NCBI GenBank assembly: GCA_032718475.1
Contig: JAUCBJ010005014.1
Span: 23,362-87,361, forward strand
Direction: 5' to 3'
Origin: Nemertoderma westbladi
Taxonomy: Eukaryota; Xenacoelomorpha; Nemertodermatida; Nemertodermatidae
Length of the DNA: 64,000 bases
In this document: in pieces, positions 43,446-54,566 of the stretch
How positions within the stretch are numbered: the stretch's first letter is position 1
Layout of the letters: each line of letters begins with the position of its first letter
Program-made: the position numbers and the translations under genes
Notes under the pieces: generated by a model
Told to the model about the DNA's origin: nothing
What the model saw: only the letters and a program-made list of their open reading frames with translations
The model's database searches: none

Positions 43446-44490
43446 ACGATTTTGACATGCTAATAACTTTGTCGGATTTAAAGCTGCCAAGTTGAAAATT
43501 TGTAGGTATCAATATGAGCAAAAGTTGAGATTTTTGAGAGACTTTCAGACACCATCAGTGCAATGGTCTCCCGCTAGAGGGCCACATGTCTAAACATTAA
43601 ATGCCCTCCCATTTCTTTGCTTTTAATCCGTTTAAGCTGAAACTTGGCAGATATGTATTAGACCATTAGCTGTGACTTTCAAAGGAGGCGAATCCATCTG
43701 CAGTTCTCCAGTCTGCCGCTAGAGGGCCAAAGGTCTGAAAGTGAAATCGTTGTCGTCGTTACGATTTTGACATGCTAATAACTTTGTCGGATTTAAAGCT
43801 GCCAAGTTGAAAATTTGTAGGTATCAATATGAGCTAAAGTTGAGATTTTTGAGAGACTTTCAGACACCATCAGTGCAATGGTCTCCCTCTAGAGGGCCAC
43901 ATGTCTAAACATTAAATGCCCTCCCATTTCTTTGCTTTTAATCCGTTTAAGCTGAAACTTGGCAGATATGTATTAGACCATTAGCTGTGACTTTCAAAGG
44001 AGGCAAATCCATCTGCAGTTCTCCAGTCTGCCGCTAGAGGGCCAAATGTCTGAAAGTGAAATCGTTGTCGTCGTTATGATATTGACAAGCTTATAACTTT
44101 GTCGAATTTAAAGCTGCCAAGTTGAAAATTTGTTTTGTTGAAAATCAGTTCAACAGTCACCCGCTATAGGACTACTTTATGCCTGAAAGTGAATAGATTC
44201 TCCCGTCTCATTGATTTTAATCAGTTTAAGCTGAATCTTGCCATATATTCTGGACCACATGCTGCGTCTTTGTGGGGGGGGGGGGGGGGGGGGGAGATTT
44301 AATCGGCCTGCCGCTATACGACGAAATTTCTGAAAGTGAGATCCGTCTCTCATTTCGTTATCCGTTATTCAAGATGAAACTTGGCCGATGTACGTATGTA
44401 CTATTCATCCATAGGCTGTGTCTTTGTGGGGCTGGAGACCCTAATCCTTCTTCAGTTCTCACTATACCGCTAGAGTCAGAAATGTCTGAA
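43441..44490. repeat. About 315-bp tandem duplication (three copies, the last decayed)
   Basis: Copies start at 43441, 43756 and 44071 with GTTACGATTTTGACATGCTA. The first two are nearly identical; the third is diverged and contains a G run (44273-44294). Each unit itself holds two related halves, each with CCGCTAGAGGGCC, followed by a TCTGAAAGTGAA-like or TCTAAACATTAA-like stretch and AAGCTGAAACTTGG. Confidence 0.9.
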
Positions 44491-44632
44491 TAGAAATGAA
44501 AGAGGTAAAAAGTGATTAGGCGAAATCTGCTTAAAATTTGCTAATACAGTAATACTTTCGAATTAGTACTTAAATTAAATTTAAGTCACGTGCTGCGCGA
44601 AGGCCCCACTTCGTGTAGTATTGCGTCCATTG

Positions 44633-46783
44633 TTATGAGTCAATGTTATCTGTAGGAGAGGATTCCTCGTCGCATGTACTGCAACAACTCGATGCCGAGG
44701 ATGAGCTGGATGACTCTGCAAAGTAGAGTTGCTCGGAATTGGTTCGTTCGTCCGTTGGTCTCGATATACGCCGATCGTGGAGTGAGGAATCCCCGACTAT
44801 CCGCTGGAGGCGCTCGCTGTTGCTCGGCGTCGAATGACGCGCGGATTCGGGACGTTTTAGCGGTCGCCGATCGGGGGATGACGACGGGGACCGAGACGGC
44901 GGCGTCGGTATCTCTATCTTCCAGCTGCGGGTTGGCAAAGTCCGTGAGGTTTCTATCATTGGACTCAATCTACGAGACGGTACATCAATGTCTGCGGGGT
45001 AAAAGTCAGATGCATTCCTGAATTCTTCGCATCTGTTTAGTTTTTTCTCAACATCGAAGAATCTCTCCTGCATCGTGTTAAATGCATTTTTCATGTTGCT
45101 AACCGCGTATAATATTGTGTTGAAGCGCATAATTTGCCTGTTGAAACTCTGGGAAATCATGTGAAAACCAACAATTGCATCAGCTAGATCTCTTGAATAG
45201 CTTCCTCTCATCGAGTCCCGGAATGTCTGTGTAGCGATCCCTGAATCAGGGCTGCTCTGCACCGTCGCATTGGCAGTTGCCTGTAACTCGTGGTAGTGAT
45301 CCGGGTGTTCCCCATGTGCGTCATTATTTGGGTGTCTGGTGTGTGAATCGCACGTCGTGTCCCAATGAGGAGAGTGTAGTTTTCTTTTCGAGTTTTTTGA
45401 ACTGGTGGTATACCTTCTCAAATCGCTCTCGTCTCCACAGACACTGTTGCTTTCACATAAATTATTTCCATCATAACAATCTCGTAGGTGTATTGCCCGT
45501 TCAGCATCATTGTGCTCGAAAGGCACTCCGAATATTTCCAAAACCTCTGTTTTATTTTCGCATACGCCATGTTTTTCTCCAACCCTCTTCCCATTATGAT
45601 TTAGGTGTGCGCTTCGCTTCTTTTTAATTGTATATGGATGTGAGCTATCAGGTGATAACCCATCCATATTGGCTTTGATATCATCATCATCAGATAGGTA
45701 GCGTTTCCCATATGAAATGTCTTTAGATTTTCTTTTGTTTTTACCATTTCCTATTTTTGTACTAATTTTACAGTCTAATTCTCGTTCAGTTTTCTTCGAA
45801 ATGAAATTTGTTTCTTTGAATTGTTTCGTTTGCGGTACTTCGGTTTTTCTATTTCGTTCAGGTTTAGAAAGTTTTTGCTTTATATTATTGGAAGAACTTG
45901 AAGAATTTACGGTATTCTTACTTTTTATCTTGGATGAATCAGTTTGCTTCTCAAAAGTTGTTTCATCATGTGACGAAATGTCCCGTTGTGATTTTCGTTC
46001 CACATGTTGTTTAATTATTTTTGGAGCTCTCAACGACATACATTCCTTTTCAAGCGAAGGCCGCAGTCGTTTCATTTCGACATACGGATGTTTCGTCCCA
46101 ATAATGTTCGGAATTTCTTTTCTACCCTTTGGGGAATGTAACGTTTTAATTTTTTTTGCAACTTGATTGGAGCAACTAGCACTCGGTAGGGAAGCTTGCT
46201 GACTCCCTCTTGATAGAGAAGAAGATAATTGTAAGTTATCCACACGGCCAGCATTCTGTGACAGAGGAGACGGTGAGTTAGATGCAGCTATTGTTATCCT
46301 TGGAGATTTATTAATTATTGATAATGTTGACACCGGTGTTGTTGGCCAAGTAGAATATACTACGTGAGATACATTTTTATTATCCAGACCGGTTGTACGA
46401 GTTACTTCGTTACTTAGAAGTTCCTCCAGACGCTTAGCCTCGATGTCGCTGTCATTGGATGCGTCTCTGATAATATTCGACTCCATTTTCTTACGTTCAT
46501 TACCAACATGCATCATTAACATTGTGGGATCCACTGAGGCGATTGCAATGTCTTTCCAATTTCTTACAAGATCTCTGGCTAAAATACCAACTGAAGTACC
46601 AATATTCTTCTTTGACAAACTATTGACTGTCTTACCTATTCTTGTGCGTTGGAGCAAGGACACTGTCATTGTTAATTGAAACAATTGTTCTAGAACGTCT
46701 TGACAACCTTCCATATTCTGTTGACTGCTGAAATATTCTAGACGTTTATTTAATATCAGTATTTCTTGTTCCATCCCCATCAT
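44633..46783 (-). CDS. Intronless protein with an N-terminal TFIIS N-terminal (LW) domain
   Basis: An intact 716-codon ORF. Residues about 5-80 form a four-helix TFIIS N-terminal domain: LEQLFQLTMTVSLLQRTRIG, KTVNSLSKKNIG, then LARDLVRNWKDIA, matching the family signature G(V/I)GKTVNxLxK...ARDLVxxWK found in elongin A, TFIIS, MED26 and IWS1-type factors. The remainder is basic, Ser- and Lys-rich and probably disordered, with one predicted helix near residues 560-605 (FHMISQSFNRQIMRFNTILY and KNAFNTMQERFFDVEKKLNR) and a Ser-rich acidic tail. No elongin A BC-box region or TFIIS zinc ribbon was seen, so I do not name it further; a nuclear transcription-elongation role is inference from the domain. 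It lies antisense inside the intron between the exons at 37977 and 51812. A second Met (MEQE) at residue 4 is an equal start. Confidence 0.8.
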   Translation of the reverse strand: MMGMEQEILILNKRLEYFSSQQNMEGCQDVLEQLFQLTMTVSLLQRTRIGKTVNSLSKKNIGTSVGILARDLVRNWKDIAIASVDPTMLMMHVGNERKKMESNIIRDASNDSDIEAKRLEELLSNEVTRTTGLDNKNVSHVVYSTWPTTPVSTLSIINKSPRITIAASNSPSPLSQNAGRVDNLQLSSSLSRGSQQASLPSASCSNQVAKKIKTLHSPKGRKEIPNIIGTKHPYVEMKRLRPSLEKECMSLRAPKIIKQHVERKSQRDISSHDETTFEKQTDSSKIKSKNTVNSSSSSNNIKQKLSKPERNRKTEVPQTKQFKETNFISKKTERELDCKISTKIGNGKNKRKSKDISYGKRYLSDDDDIKANMDGLSPDSSHPYTIKKKRSAHLNHNGKRVGEKHGVCENKTEVLEIFGVPFEHNDAERAIHLRDCYDGNNLCESNSVCGDESDLRRYTTSSKNSKRKLHSPHWDTTCDSHTRHPNNDAHGEHPDHYHELQATANATVQSSPDSGIATQTFRDSMRGSYSRDLADAIVGFHMISQSFNRQIMRFNTILYAVSNMKNAFNTMQERFFDVEKKLNRCEEFRNASDFYPADIDVPSRRLSPMIETSRTLPTRSWKIEIPTPPSRSPSSSPDRRPLKRPESARHSTPSNSERLQRIVGDSSLHDRRISRPTDERTNSEQLYFAESSSSSSASSCCSTCDEESSPTDNIDS

Positions 46784-48803
46784 AGCAATGAAACAATATA
46801 TTGTATGCAGTAATTTGTATAAATCACAAAGTAAGTACTCTTCGGAAACGTCTCAAAAAGTAGCCAAAAAAACACATTACAAATACCTGAGTGCCGGAGT
46901 ATCGTCTTACTTAACATTATTTAAGTGTAAAAAGTGAAAAACGAGTGGCTGGCTACCTTTGACTCAATTTATTTTATATATATTTTAATATTTATTTTTA
47001 GTATCAATCGTATTTTGTTTTATTTATATACAAATTTTTAATGTTATGGTGCCAACATTGGCTTGAGTTTAATAATATATAATATTATATAAATGTAAAA
47101 GCTGAAACCACTCAGGAAGAACGCATCTGACACCTATTGTTGGCAGTTAGAAAGAGAAGGATTCCTACTCTAATTCAGCGGAATCCAGCGATACAGGAAA
47201 CGGATAGACTGGAACGGAAAGGTTATTGTTTTATTAATGTTGAGTTTTCTCGGATGTACCCGATGTGAATTAAAATGAATATGAGGGGGTGGATTCCTTA
47301 CAATTAAATTTTCTATTAAGTAGCCGACATCGACGCCGTATAAAGTACTTTATTCTGTGTGATATTTATTAGTTAAAAGACCGCCATGGCTTAGAACGCT
47401 ACGGTCAGAATCTAATTTCGTAATAAAAATTTGGTGGTGTAATAATGGTATCTAACGTCGGGGGAATACATCCTAATATAGCAATTGTAGCATATCATCA
47501 GTGTACTGCAGGCCGGTTGCTCAAATAATTCAATATGTCATACTGGTATAAAGTAGTTAGTTGTCTGTAGTGTTTAATAAATTAATTAATTAAATAAACA
47601 TTAAGGGAAAGGAGCAGTTTACAATGGCACCAATATTATACAGTTTATAGTGTAGATATGTATAGGTTTTTATATAAGTCCAGTCAAAATAAAGTTTCCA
47701 GTATAAAAATAAAGTTTACAATGGCGGTGTTTTCTAGACAAAACAATAAACGTAACTTTATTTCACTTGCGGTCAATTTGCACCACTATTTGTTTCTTTT
47801 ACGGCACTCTGGAGCCGTTTGTAATTATTTTCTAATATAGTTTCAATTGGGTTATTCAGGAAATAATTAACAGGTTGGAGTATAATCTTATAACTAGAAT
47901 ATTGTGGCAAGTGGTTTACCTGGAATTGGATGTAATCAGGTATTTATGATACACTATTTTAAGTGAAATTTAAACAGTCAAATAAAAATGTTGTCTTTTT
48001 CCTACTATACAGTTGTACCGCCATTTTTTTTTATAATTAATTAATACTACAATATAATTAACTCGAAATGAAACAACATATAAACTTTATAGTACCAGAA
48101 TACAGCATGTCAGACAACTAATTAATTGTTTAACAAAATAAAATGAAAAATGTGTATCACTCCCAGTAAAGTGGTATAATATACAGATTGATAGTAACCA
48201 CATTGAAGGGAATTGACCAATCAGACAGAGAGATAACTTGTATGTCACATACATGCTGTTTGGGATGCACGCACATACTCCTGGAAGGGGAGGCTTTACT
48301 GGCCAATAAACTTGTAACACTTTAATTATTTTATCTTTTATTAATGTTACTTTCATGTTCATGCGTTTTAGTTTGTCATATTATCAGCAATGTAATTTAT
48401 TATTATTGGGTTGAAAGATATTGGACCCATTCCATATCGTTAATATTAAATATTTTCTAAGAAAATAAATGTGTTCGAATTTTACCCTAACCAACATTAA
48501 TTAACTACTCTCGCTTACTTTCGTGGCTCGCCCCACAATACATCATTCCCCGTCACACTTCCATGCATATATGCAGCTCACCAGCTAAGTTTAGTTTGTT
48601 TCAGTACTATGTGACACTGGCACATTTTCCATTCTTAATTATAATTTAGTTCCGAATTCATATAGGCGTACGGCCTTCTGTACCAGGTGTGGTCTACTCT
48701 TATATAAACAATAATGATACAGTTATTGTTTTATTGCTGGTCTCTGACAAATCTTGAATATAATTCAGAATTAAAATGGACTTCAGGATTACATTACACC
48801 CTT
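46784..48803. other. AT-rich DNA upstream of the TFIIS-N gene
   Basis: The near part should contain that gene's promoter. A MITE-like relic lies at 47590-47790 (AAGGGAAAGGAGCAGTTTAC then ACAATGGC, and AAAACAATAAACGTAACTTT), related to the MITE bodies at 40.9 and 42.7 kb. No exon recognised. Confidence 0.4.
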
Positions 48804-49279
48804 AGGTCCGTCGCACACTAGAGATGCAAGATGCAAAAAAGGACATCCTCGATGTTCTACTTTTTGCATCTCGAATTATAGAATACATGGTAGACTACGG
48901 AGGCCGTACACTACAGATGCATGATGCATCATAAATTATTTGAAATATAATTTTAAAAAAAGGACAATTAGGGACAAAAGTGCATCAAATGTAAATGTAC
49001 CAATGGACATGCGAGAATAATTCTCAAATTTATATGGATCATCTCGTGGTTGATCATATAACTATACTATAACGCCAGCCTCAGGTCTCTTGTAATTTAT
49101 TGATGTATCCAATAATAACTTCATCATCATTGTTATTCATTGAAAATTAAATGATATATGGATGGAAATGAAAAATATAATTGGAATAAAATTTAAACAA
49201 AATAAATAAATTCCATAAAGCCAATCAATATATAAAATATAATACGATGCATATTGCATCTCCAGTGTTCGCCGTGTCT
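48804..49279. mobile_element. MITE-like element with about 30-bp imperfect terminal inverted repeats
   Basis: The left end reads GTCCGTCGCACACTAGAGAT then GCAAGATGCA; the right end, reversed, reads ACGGCGAACACTGGAGATGC then AATATGCA. An internal partial copy (GCCGTACACTACAGATGCAT) lies at 48903-48922. No ORF. Target duplication not resolved. Confidence 0.6.
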
Positions 49280-49389
49280 AAAACTTCATGTACTGCAATT
49301 TATTCAGCGAACGTTTTCAAATATATTAGGTTTACTAGTACTGGTTGGTATGGTGGCCCTGAGCGGCCAGTTTTGTCAGTTTTGTAAGC

Positions 49390-49579
49390 TTTTTTTTTTG
49401 TTTCTCCGACTTTTGCAAACTTGTTCAAACGACTTAACAAAACTCGGGGAAACAAATCTAATTGGCTGTTTGGCTAATTTGCAAAAGTCGGGATAACAAT
49501 TAAAAGATTACAAAAAACAAACTATTATTTTCCTGAGTTTTCTAAAATCGTTTGTAAAAGGTGGGGGAAACAAAAAAAA
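49390..49579. mobile_element. Short MITE-like inverted repeat (about 190 bp)
   Basis: The left arm TTTTGTTTCTCCGACTTTTG then CAAAC is mirrored by GTTTGTAAAAGGTGGGGGAA then ACAAAAAAAA on the right; a second inner pair (GCAAAAGTCGGGATAACAA) is present. No coding capacity. Confidence 0.6.
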
Positions 49580-49937
49580 GATTACAAATCCAAGAAAATC
49601 CAATTTCTGTCTGAAAAAATACTATGTGATTGAGATGATGTTTGAATGTGAAGGCCTAATGTTCTATTTGATTTAGTATCATCGAGCTGGCTACCTTGAG
49701 CTTCCTAATGTTTAACTATACGAGAATGACCACACCCAGTTGCAATGAAACATATTATTTGCTAAGGGCTGGGTTACGGTTAACTGCAACAACCAGGGAG
49801 TTATCTTACAACAGAGGTACTGTACTTAACTCTACTCTATAGTTTGTTGTTTTGAGTTATAATGCATTTACATTAACTGATAGGCCTATAATGGCTTGTT
49901 ATTTTATAAATATTAATTACCCGCATACTTTACTTAC

Positions 49938-50061
49938 TTCTTTCGTGTCCATAATTACTGTTGGTTTGTGAACCGAATTCCTGTTCAGTACTGACAACAT
50001 GGCCATAGTCTGGGTGCATCTTTGTCTCAACAACAACGCCTTCGATAAAAATTTACCGACA
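49938..50061 (-). CDS. Probable exon of an unrecognised minus-strand gene
   Basis: On the minus strand an acceptor ACTATTTTAG precedes 50061 and a consensus donor GAA|GTAAGT follows 49938. The exon starts in phase 2, ends in phase 0 and encodes VGKFLSKALLLRQRCTQTMA, MLSVLNRNSVHKPTVIMDTK, E. Alternatively the frame is open further upstream to ATG at 50129 and this may be a first exon with a longer start. The basic, hydrophobic N-terminal part resembles a mitochondrial presequence, which is only a suggestion. The downstream exon was not found. Confidence 0.45.
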
Positions 50062-50403
50062 CTAAAATAGTATTGATAATAATAATATTGCCGGTGCAGT
50101 GTACGGTTTACTATATACTGTAACATCATCTGCGCGAATATAAAGTTGAAAATGTTGTCAGCACGTACTGTACAACAAACGAGTAGTAAGTGTAATAATG
50201 CTTATAGATTCCGTTATTGTTACTGTAGTTGTGTTTTCAATTGGTGCAGATGTGATCATTGTTCAAACTACAATGCTATTATTACCAACTAACTGCGACA
50301 AATCAATAAACGATAAATAAACTGACTTTAATATTATATTAATATTATATCTGTTTTCAGCAATATATAATATCCACATGCTTTATAATCGACATTGGTA
50401 ACC

Positions 50404-51345
50404 TAGTTAATGCTGTACGTAGGAGGTCTGGCTTTTCTAAAAAGTATATTCTACGCCGACGACCTGGCCTTCTACTCTTCAAACCCTAAAGATAACCAGC
50501 ACGGACTAGACAACCTTCACATTTGGTGTAAACAAAACTCTCTAGATGTAAACCTTATCAAAACATGGGACCCCCTTGGAAATAAGCTGCAAAGCTTTAG
50601 GGGTAATCCTATATGTTATGTTGGACAATACCTTTATACCGGTACATTGTTTGGTGTATTTGTTATTGTTTTTACATAATGTATAAATAAATCTATATAA
50701 CAAAAATAGTTAAATTCCCAAACTGGGGCCGCCTAACCAACCATTTACGATAAATTTCATTACGACGGAAAACCAATAAAGATCAGTGACCACTACGAGT
50801 ATTTAGGGGGTTCACTCCAGCCCACTTTGACACCAAATACGTTAAATGTAAAAAGGAAAAATCCAACGCCGCCATCGGCTGTTTGGACAACTTACACCGG
50901 GTATCTGTAGAAACTGGAATTAAATTATTTGATATGAAAATCGCTCCCTTATCCACACACGCATTAATTGAAATCGGTCGGTCCATACGTCCCAAATTAA
51001 AGACCTCGACAAAATTAAGACCACCTTCATCAAACGACTTCTCGGCTTGCATATATCCTCTTTCTCCACACTTGCACTCAAACTGACTAACCAACAAACC
51101 TTCATCAACGACATTCTACTCAACACCCACATACAATTTAACTCTGCTGACGTTCTTGAACTCTACAAACAACATCAATCTGATCGCAACGAAAATTTCA
51201 ACCAACAACTCTACCAATTAGGACTGGCATTTATATCAAATACTTGGAAAAACAGTAACCAGAAAAACCGACATTTAATAACCAGATTTACATCCCACGG
51301 CTTCCATCACAAACTCTGTTCAACTACCTCTAGCTAACCTCTACC
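50404..51345 (+). mobile_element. Decayed non-LTR retrotransposon (Jockey/CR1-like RT), internally rearranged
   Basis: The first part encodes IFYADDLAFYSS, the RT catalytic motif C with its typical context, and KQNSLDVNLIKTWD. At about 50568 it switches to sequence resembling a LINE 3' end (CYVGQYLYTGTLFGVFVIVF and a TGTATAAATAAATC tail). After 50710 it resumes with the region downstream of the RT in shifted frames (KSNAAIGCLDNLHR, IKLFDMKIAPLSTHALIEIG, then ADVLELYKQHQSDRNENFNQ). Several stops and frameshifts: dead. Confidence 0.75.
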
Positions 51346-51811
51346 TAGCCTATCTCATATATTATTTTATTATTTTACAAATTAAATATATTTTCTAGTA
51401 TTGCCGTTACAATTTTTTACACAGACTGGGGGAGCATATGTAGACTTATATAACAAATATTATATCCGATACATACAGATATAACAAATTGAAGGGAGCC
51501 CGCCATTTACTACAGTATATACTTTCCGTTTTCGTGCAAACATATTGTCCTTTTGAGGCAAAATATTGTCCTTTTTCGTGGAATATATTGTCCGTTTTCA
51601 GGTTGTCCGTTTCACAGAACCTTACCGTTTTCTGGGAGTAAACTGCCCAATTTTGTAGGAAAATACTGCTAGTTTTGGGGAACATATTAGTCGTTTTCAG
51701 GGCTACATATACATACATGGTTCTGTTGCACATCACGCCCACCTCACTTCCCCCTTCTACTCATACATTATTTCCAGTAAATTGTCTTACTTATAATGTA
51801 TTTTTTTATAG

Positions 51812-52029
51812 AAGTTCTTACCAAACGATGGTAGTTAATCAGCTGACACCTCGAAGCCAAGCGAATCAGATAAGTGAACAAATGAACCGCCACGGGCTAA
51901 TAGGAACTACAACACGGGGGCATGGGAAGCTGGCATATGGGGCCATACGACCGCTCTACATGAGTGACAGCTCGAAGCTGAGGCCTAAGAGTCCCGGTCC
52001 TATTGTACTACACCACTCAATAACAGGAG
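51812..52029 (+). CDS. Internal exon (phase 2/1)
   Basis: The acceptor TATTTTTTTATAG ends at 51811; donor GGAG|GTTTGT at 52029/52030. It encodes SSYQTMVVNQLTPRSQANQI, SEQMNRHGLIGTTTRGHGKL, AYGAIRPLYMSDSSKLRPKS and PGPIVLHHSITG. Phase 2 entry fits the exon ending at 38130 and phase 1 exit fits 54391. Basic, Ser/Pro-rich, no recognised domain. Confidence 0.65.
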
Positions 52030-52357
52030 GTTTGTTAATTATTAATTACGGCTCTGTAGTAGAAGTTACTGTCCTGCAAGTCATTGTACATGATACACTT
52101 TCAACTGCCCGAAGTACATTCACGTTAAACACACAGTACAGTACTGTATAATACACACCATTAACTGTAATTATTCATATTCAATCCATTATTGGTTTAA
52201 GACAATGTACTGTATGCCATTAATGTGGGATATAGCAATTATACAACAAACGTTAATTAGTACCTATCATCGAAAATCGATTCTACTGATGAATGCTATG
52301 AATGCAGTATCACTCGTGTTAACCGACCCTTAACAGACAGTTTTTGAACACAACGGA

Positions 52358-52546
52358 TTAACGGATAGGTAATGCATATTGTGCCTCGTGTGTGAAAACG
52401 TTGTTCATGTTTTCGCCAACCCACATTTGAAGGAAATTGTTATGTGATTCTACAAACTTTCTAGACATTTGATCTTCCCGGTACCTCCGAAATACTTGCT
52501 GCGATATTGTCACGGTGTTTAAACAGTGAGCCAGACGACCGGACAT
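52358..52546 (-). CDS. Small ORF or first exon, unrecognised
   Basis: A complete 62-codon frame (MSGRLAHCLNTVTISQQVFR, RYREDQMSRKFVESHNNFLQ, MWVGENMNNVFTHEAQYALP). An internal AG|GTACCG after codon 20 would be a phase-2 donor compatible with the minus-strand exon at 49938-50061, so this may instead be that gene's first exon. Evidence is limited to composition and phase. Confidence 0.3.
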   Translation of the reverse strand: MSGRLAHCLNTVTISQQVFRRYREDQMSRKFVESHNNFLQMWVGENMNNVFTHEAQYALPIR

Positions 52547-53001
52547 TGTGCCCCGTAATCTGTATTCAACGTCAAACTCAGTTACTCGAACGACAAGCGC
52601 ACAAGCGTAATGCAGCCACTGTATAACTTATTATAAAGCTGCTCTATTCGAATGGACGTCTGCTACTGAACATTTAGAGTTAGGATATGTACATATCGAG
52701 TCGTTAATTGTTTTGGTTAGTTAAAACCTTCCGTTTTTATTACTGAATATTTGCAGCACATTAGAACACAATCTCAATAATTTATTGTAATTAACATATA
52801 TAAATATAATTGAATATGACAGGTGGCTACAATTATATCTAAATTAAAATATAGAGGTAAACATTAGTAGTGTCTTAGAAAATACGAAAACAAGAAACCG
52901 ATCAAAACATAATATAATGACATCGTCCACAGAAATATTTATTAGAGTTCGACTAAATAATGTAGTTACGTTACATTTTCTAATATTATTAAAAAATGTA
53001 A

Positions 53002-53728
53002 CTACTACTAGGTTCGGCATGCTGCATTGCAGCTGCATTTTTAAGAATGCTGTGCCGGCTTATCGACAAAATTGCACCGCCAAAACTCCCTATCACCCAT
53101 GACATTTGCTAGATCATCCGCATTTTCAAGGCCAGTGTCCTTTAAGATGCGTCTCAAGAAAGTCATGGGCTGTCCACCATGCTTATTCATTCCATGATGC
53201 AGCCAAAGTACAAGATTATGCACTGGCTGGTCCTCACGGCGAAAGCAATGTCCTGCAAAGCGGAGGCGATTTTGTTCTAGTGTCAAGCTTGGGGGAACCA
53301 ATGAGACACCTCCAATGTTATATAGTGTCTGGTTGGACATGTGTGCATTGTACTTGACACAATGAACCCGGCGTAGCATTCTTGTGAATGTGCTATCCAG
53401 AGATTTGGTGTCCTCAGCAGTTAGAGCCCAGCATGGACTCCCATAGAGGAGTACTGGAACTACTGCTGCTCTAAATAATCGGACCTTACGTTTCCGATTA
53501 ATTCTCGGTGACTTCCAAATCCTGGAAAGCCTATTCAAGGCTGCCCATGCCTTTCCCTTACGTATTCGAAGGTCCTCACCTGACTTCCGGATCCATGATC
53601 CCAGGTAACAGAAGTCGTCCACATGCTCAAGCATACCATCCTTTGAGCTTATGCTCATCCGATCAGAGACTTGCTGAGGACTTTCAAAGTTAACTGTCAA
53701 AATTTTGGTCTTTCTGGAGTTAATAACG
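53002..53728 (-). mobile_element. 5'-truncated LINE family 1 insertion with target duplication
   Basis: A 727-bp copy of the last 230 codons and the 3' UTR, uninterrupted in frame from NSRKTKILTVNFESPQQVSD to the stop, nearly identical to the full element at 24.4 kb. It is flanked by TTAAAAAATGTAA (52989-53001) and the same sequence with one extra A (53729-53742). A young, dead-on-arrival insertion. Confidence 0.93.
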
Positions 53729-54059
53729 TTAAAAAAATGTAAAGGTAACTGGTTCAATTCTATTATGGAACAGTAGAGGTGGTATAGTGTAACAATATTT
53801 ACAGACGCCTTGGAAGGGTTGGTGTTAAAATTTAAATTTTGTTACTTTTTACAGAAACTCATTTGTAATGTTCAAATTATTACTCTGACTCTAAATTTGG
53901 GGTAGAGTATTCGTGTTTTTTACTTCAGTGGACCCAAACGTTACCGCATACTACACTGTAGTACTACACAGTTATTGTGCTTACAATAGTGTCTTATTAG
54001 TCTGTAATCAGTAATTGAACTACTGTAGGAATACAGTATACTGTATTATTATTATTAAT

Positions 54060-54150
54060 AATAAGTGAATTGTAACCAGAATGATAACCAGAAGTTTGAA
54101 ACCAAGGTACCGGGTTCGAGCCCCAATAGGGCCGGTTGATATTTTTCGCT
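54060..54150 (+). repeat. Possible tRNA-derived SINE remnant
   Basis: A perfect B box GGTTCGAGCCC at 54113-54123 within CCGGGTTCGAGCCCCAATAG. No clear A box or cloverleaf upstream, so only a remnant at best. Confidence 0.3.
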
Positions 54151-54390
54151 ATGGAGAGCATTATCATATTGTCCTATTTACATTGTATTATTATTATTAC
54201 TGTAGTACAGTAGGCCTACATACTGTAGGTCTACTACAGTTGTACAACTAACAACTTTATCACAAAATTCAGATACAGACCGAAGACAGTTACTAACTGC
54301 TTAATGCTGTACATATATTTCGGCCGGTGGCCTGGGCAGTGCAGTGGGTAATCCATTCAATTTTCTATGTAACTTCTTATTTTTTTCTAG

Positions 54391-54566
54391 AAACCGTTCA
54401 ACCGACTGTACCAAAGTCTAGGGTAACGTTGAAACCATTTACACCCAACACTTGGGACCATCTAACCTGCCCCGAATGTATCGAACAGACTCAACCAATA
54501 CTATCGGAAAGGCCGCAAACTTCGCCAAAATACAGTTGGCAATTTCTCGATGTGTTTGGTGATTAA
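54391..54566 (+). CDS. Terminal exon of the long repeat-filled gene
   Basis: The acceptor CTTATTTTTTTCTAG ends at 54390; phase 1 entry matches 52029. It encodes TVQPTVPKSRVTLKPFTPNT, WDHLTCPECIEQTQPILSER and PQTSPKYSWQFLDVFGD, then TAA at 54564-54566. The CPEC pair and the aromatic C-terminal end look conserved in style but match no family that I can name. Confidence 0.65.

Noticed and set aside
43292-43495. 67-codon ORF with poly-Arg
   Set aside because: Caused by the CGT microsatellite; no conserved flanks.
45277-46166. Plus-strand ORFs of 116 and 149 codons opposite the TFIIS-N gene
   Set aside because: Antisense shadows, Phe/Ser-rich as expected from the complement of Lys/Glu/Ser codons.
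50164-50200. Plus-strand first exon MLSARTVQQTS ending at A|GTAAGT
   Set aside because: Only eleven codons, no downstream exon in a matching phase, and the opposite strand has a better exon next to it.
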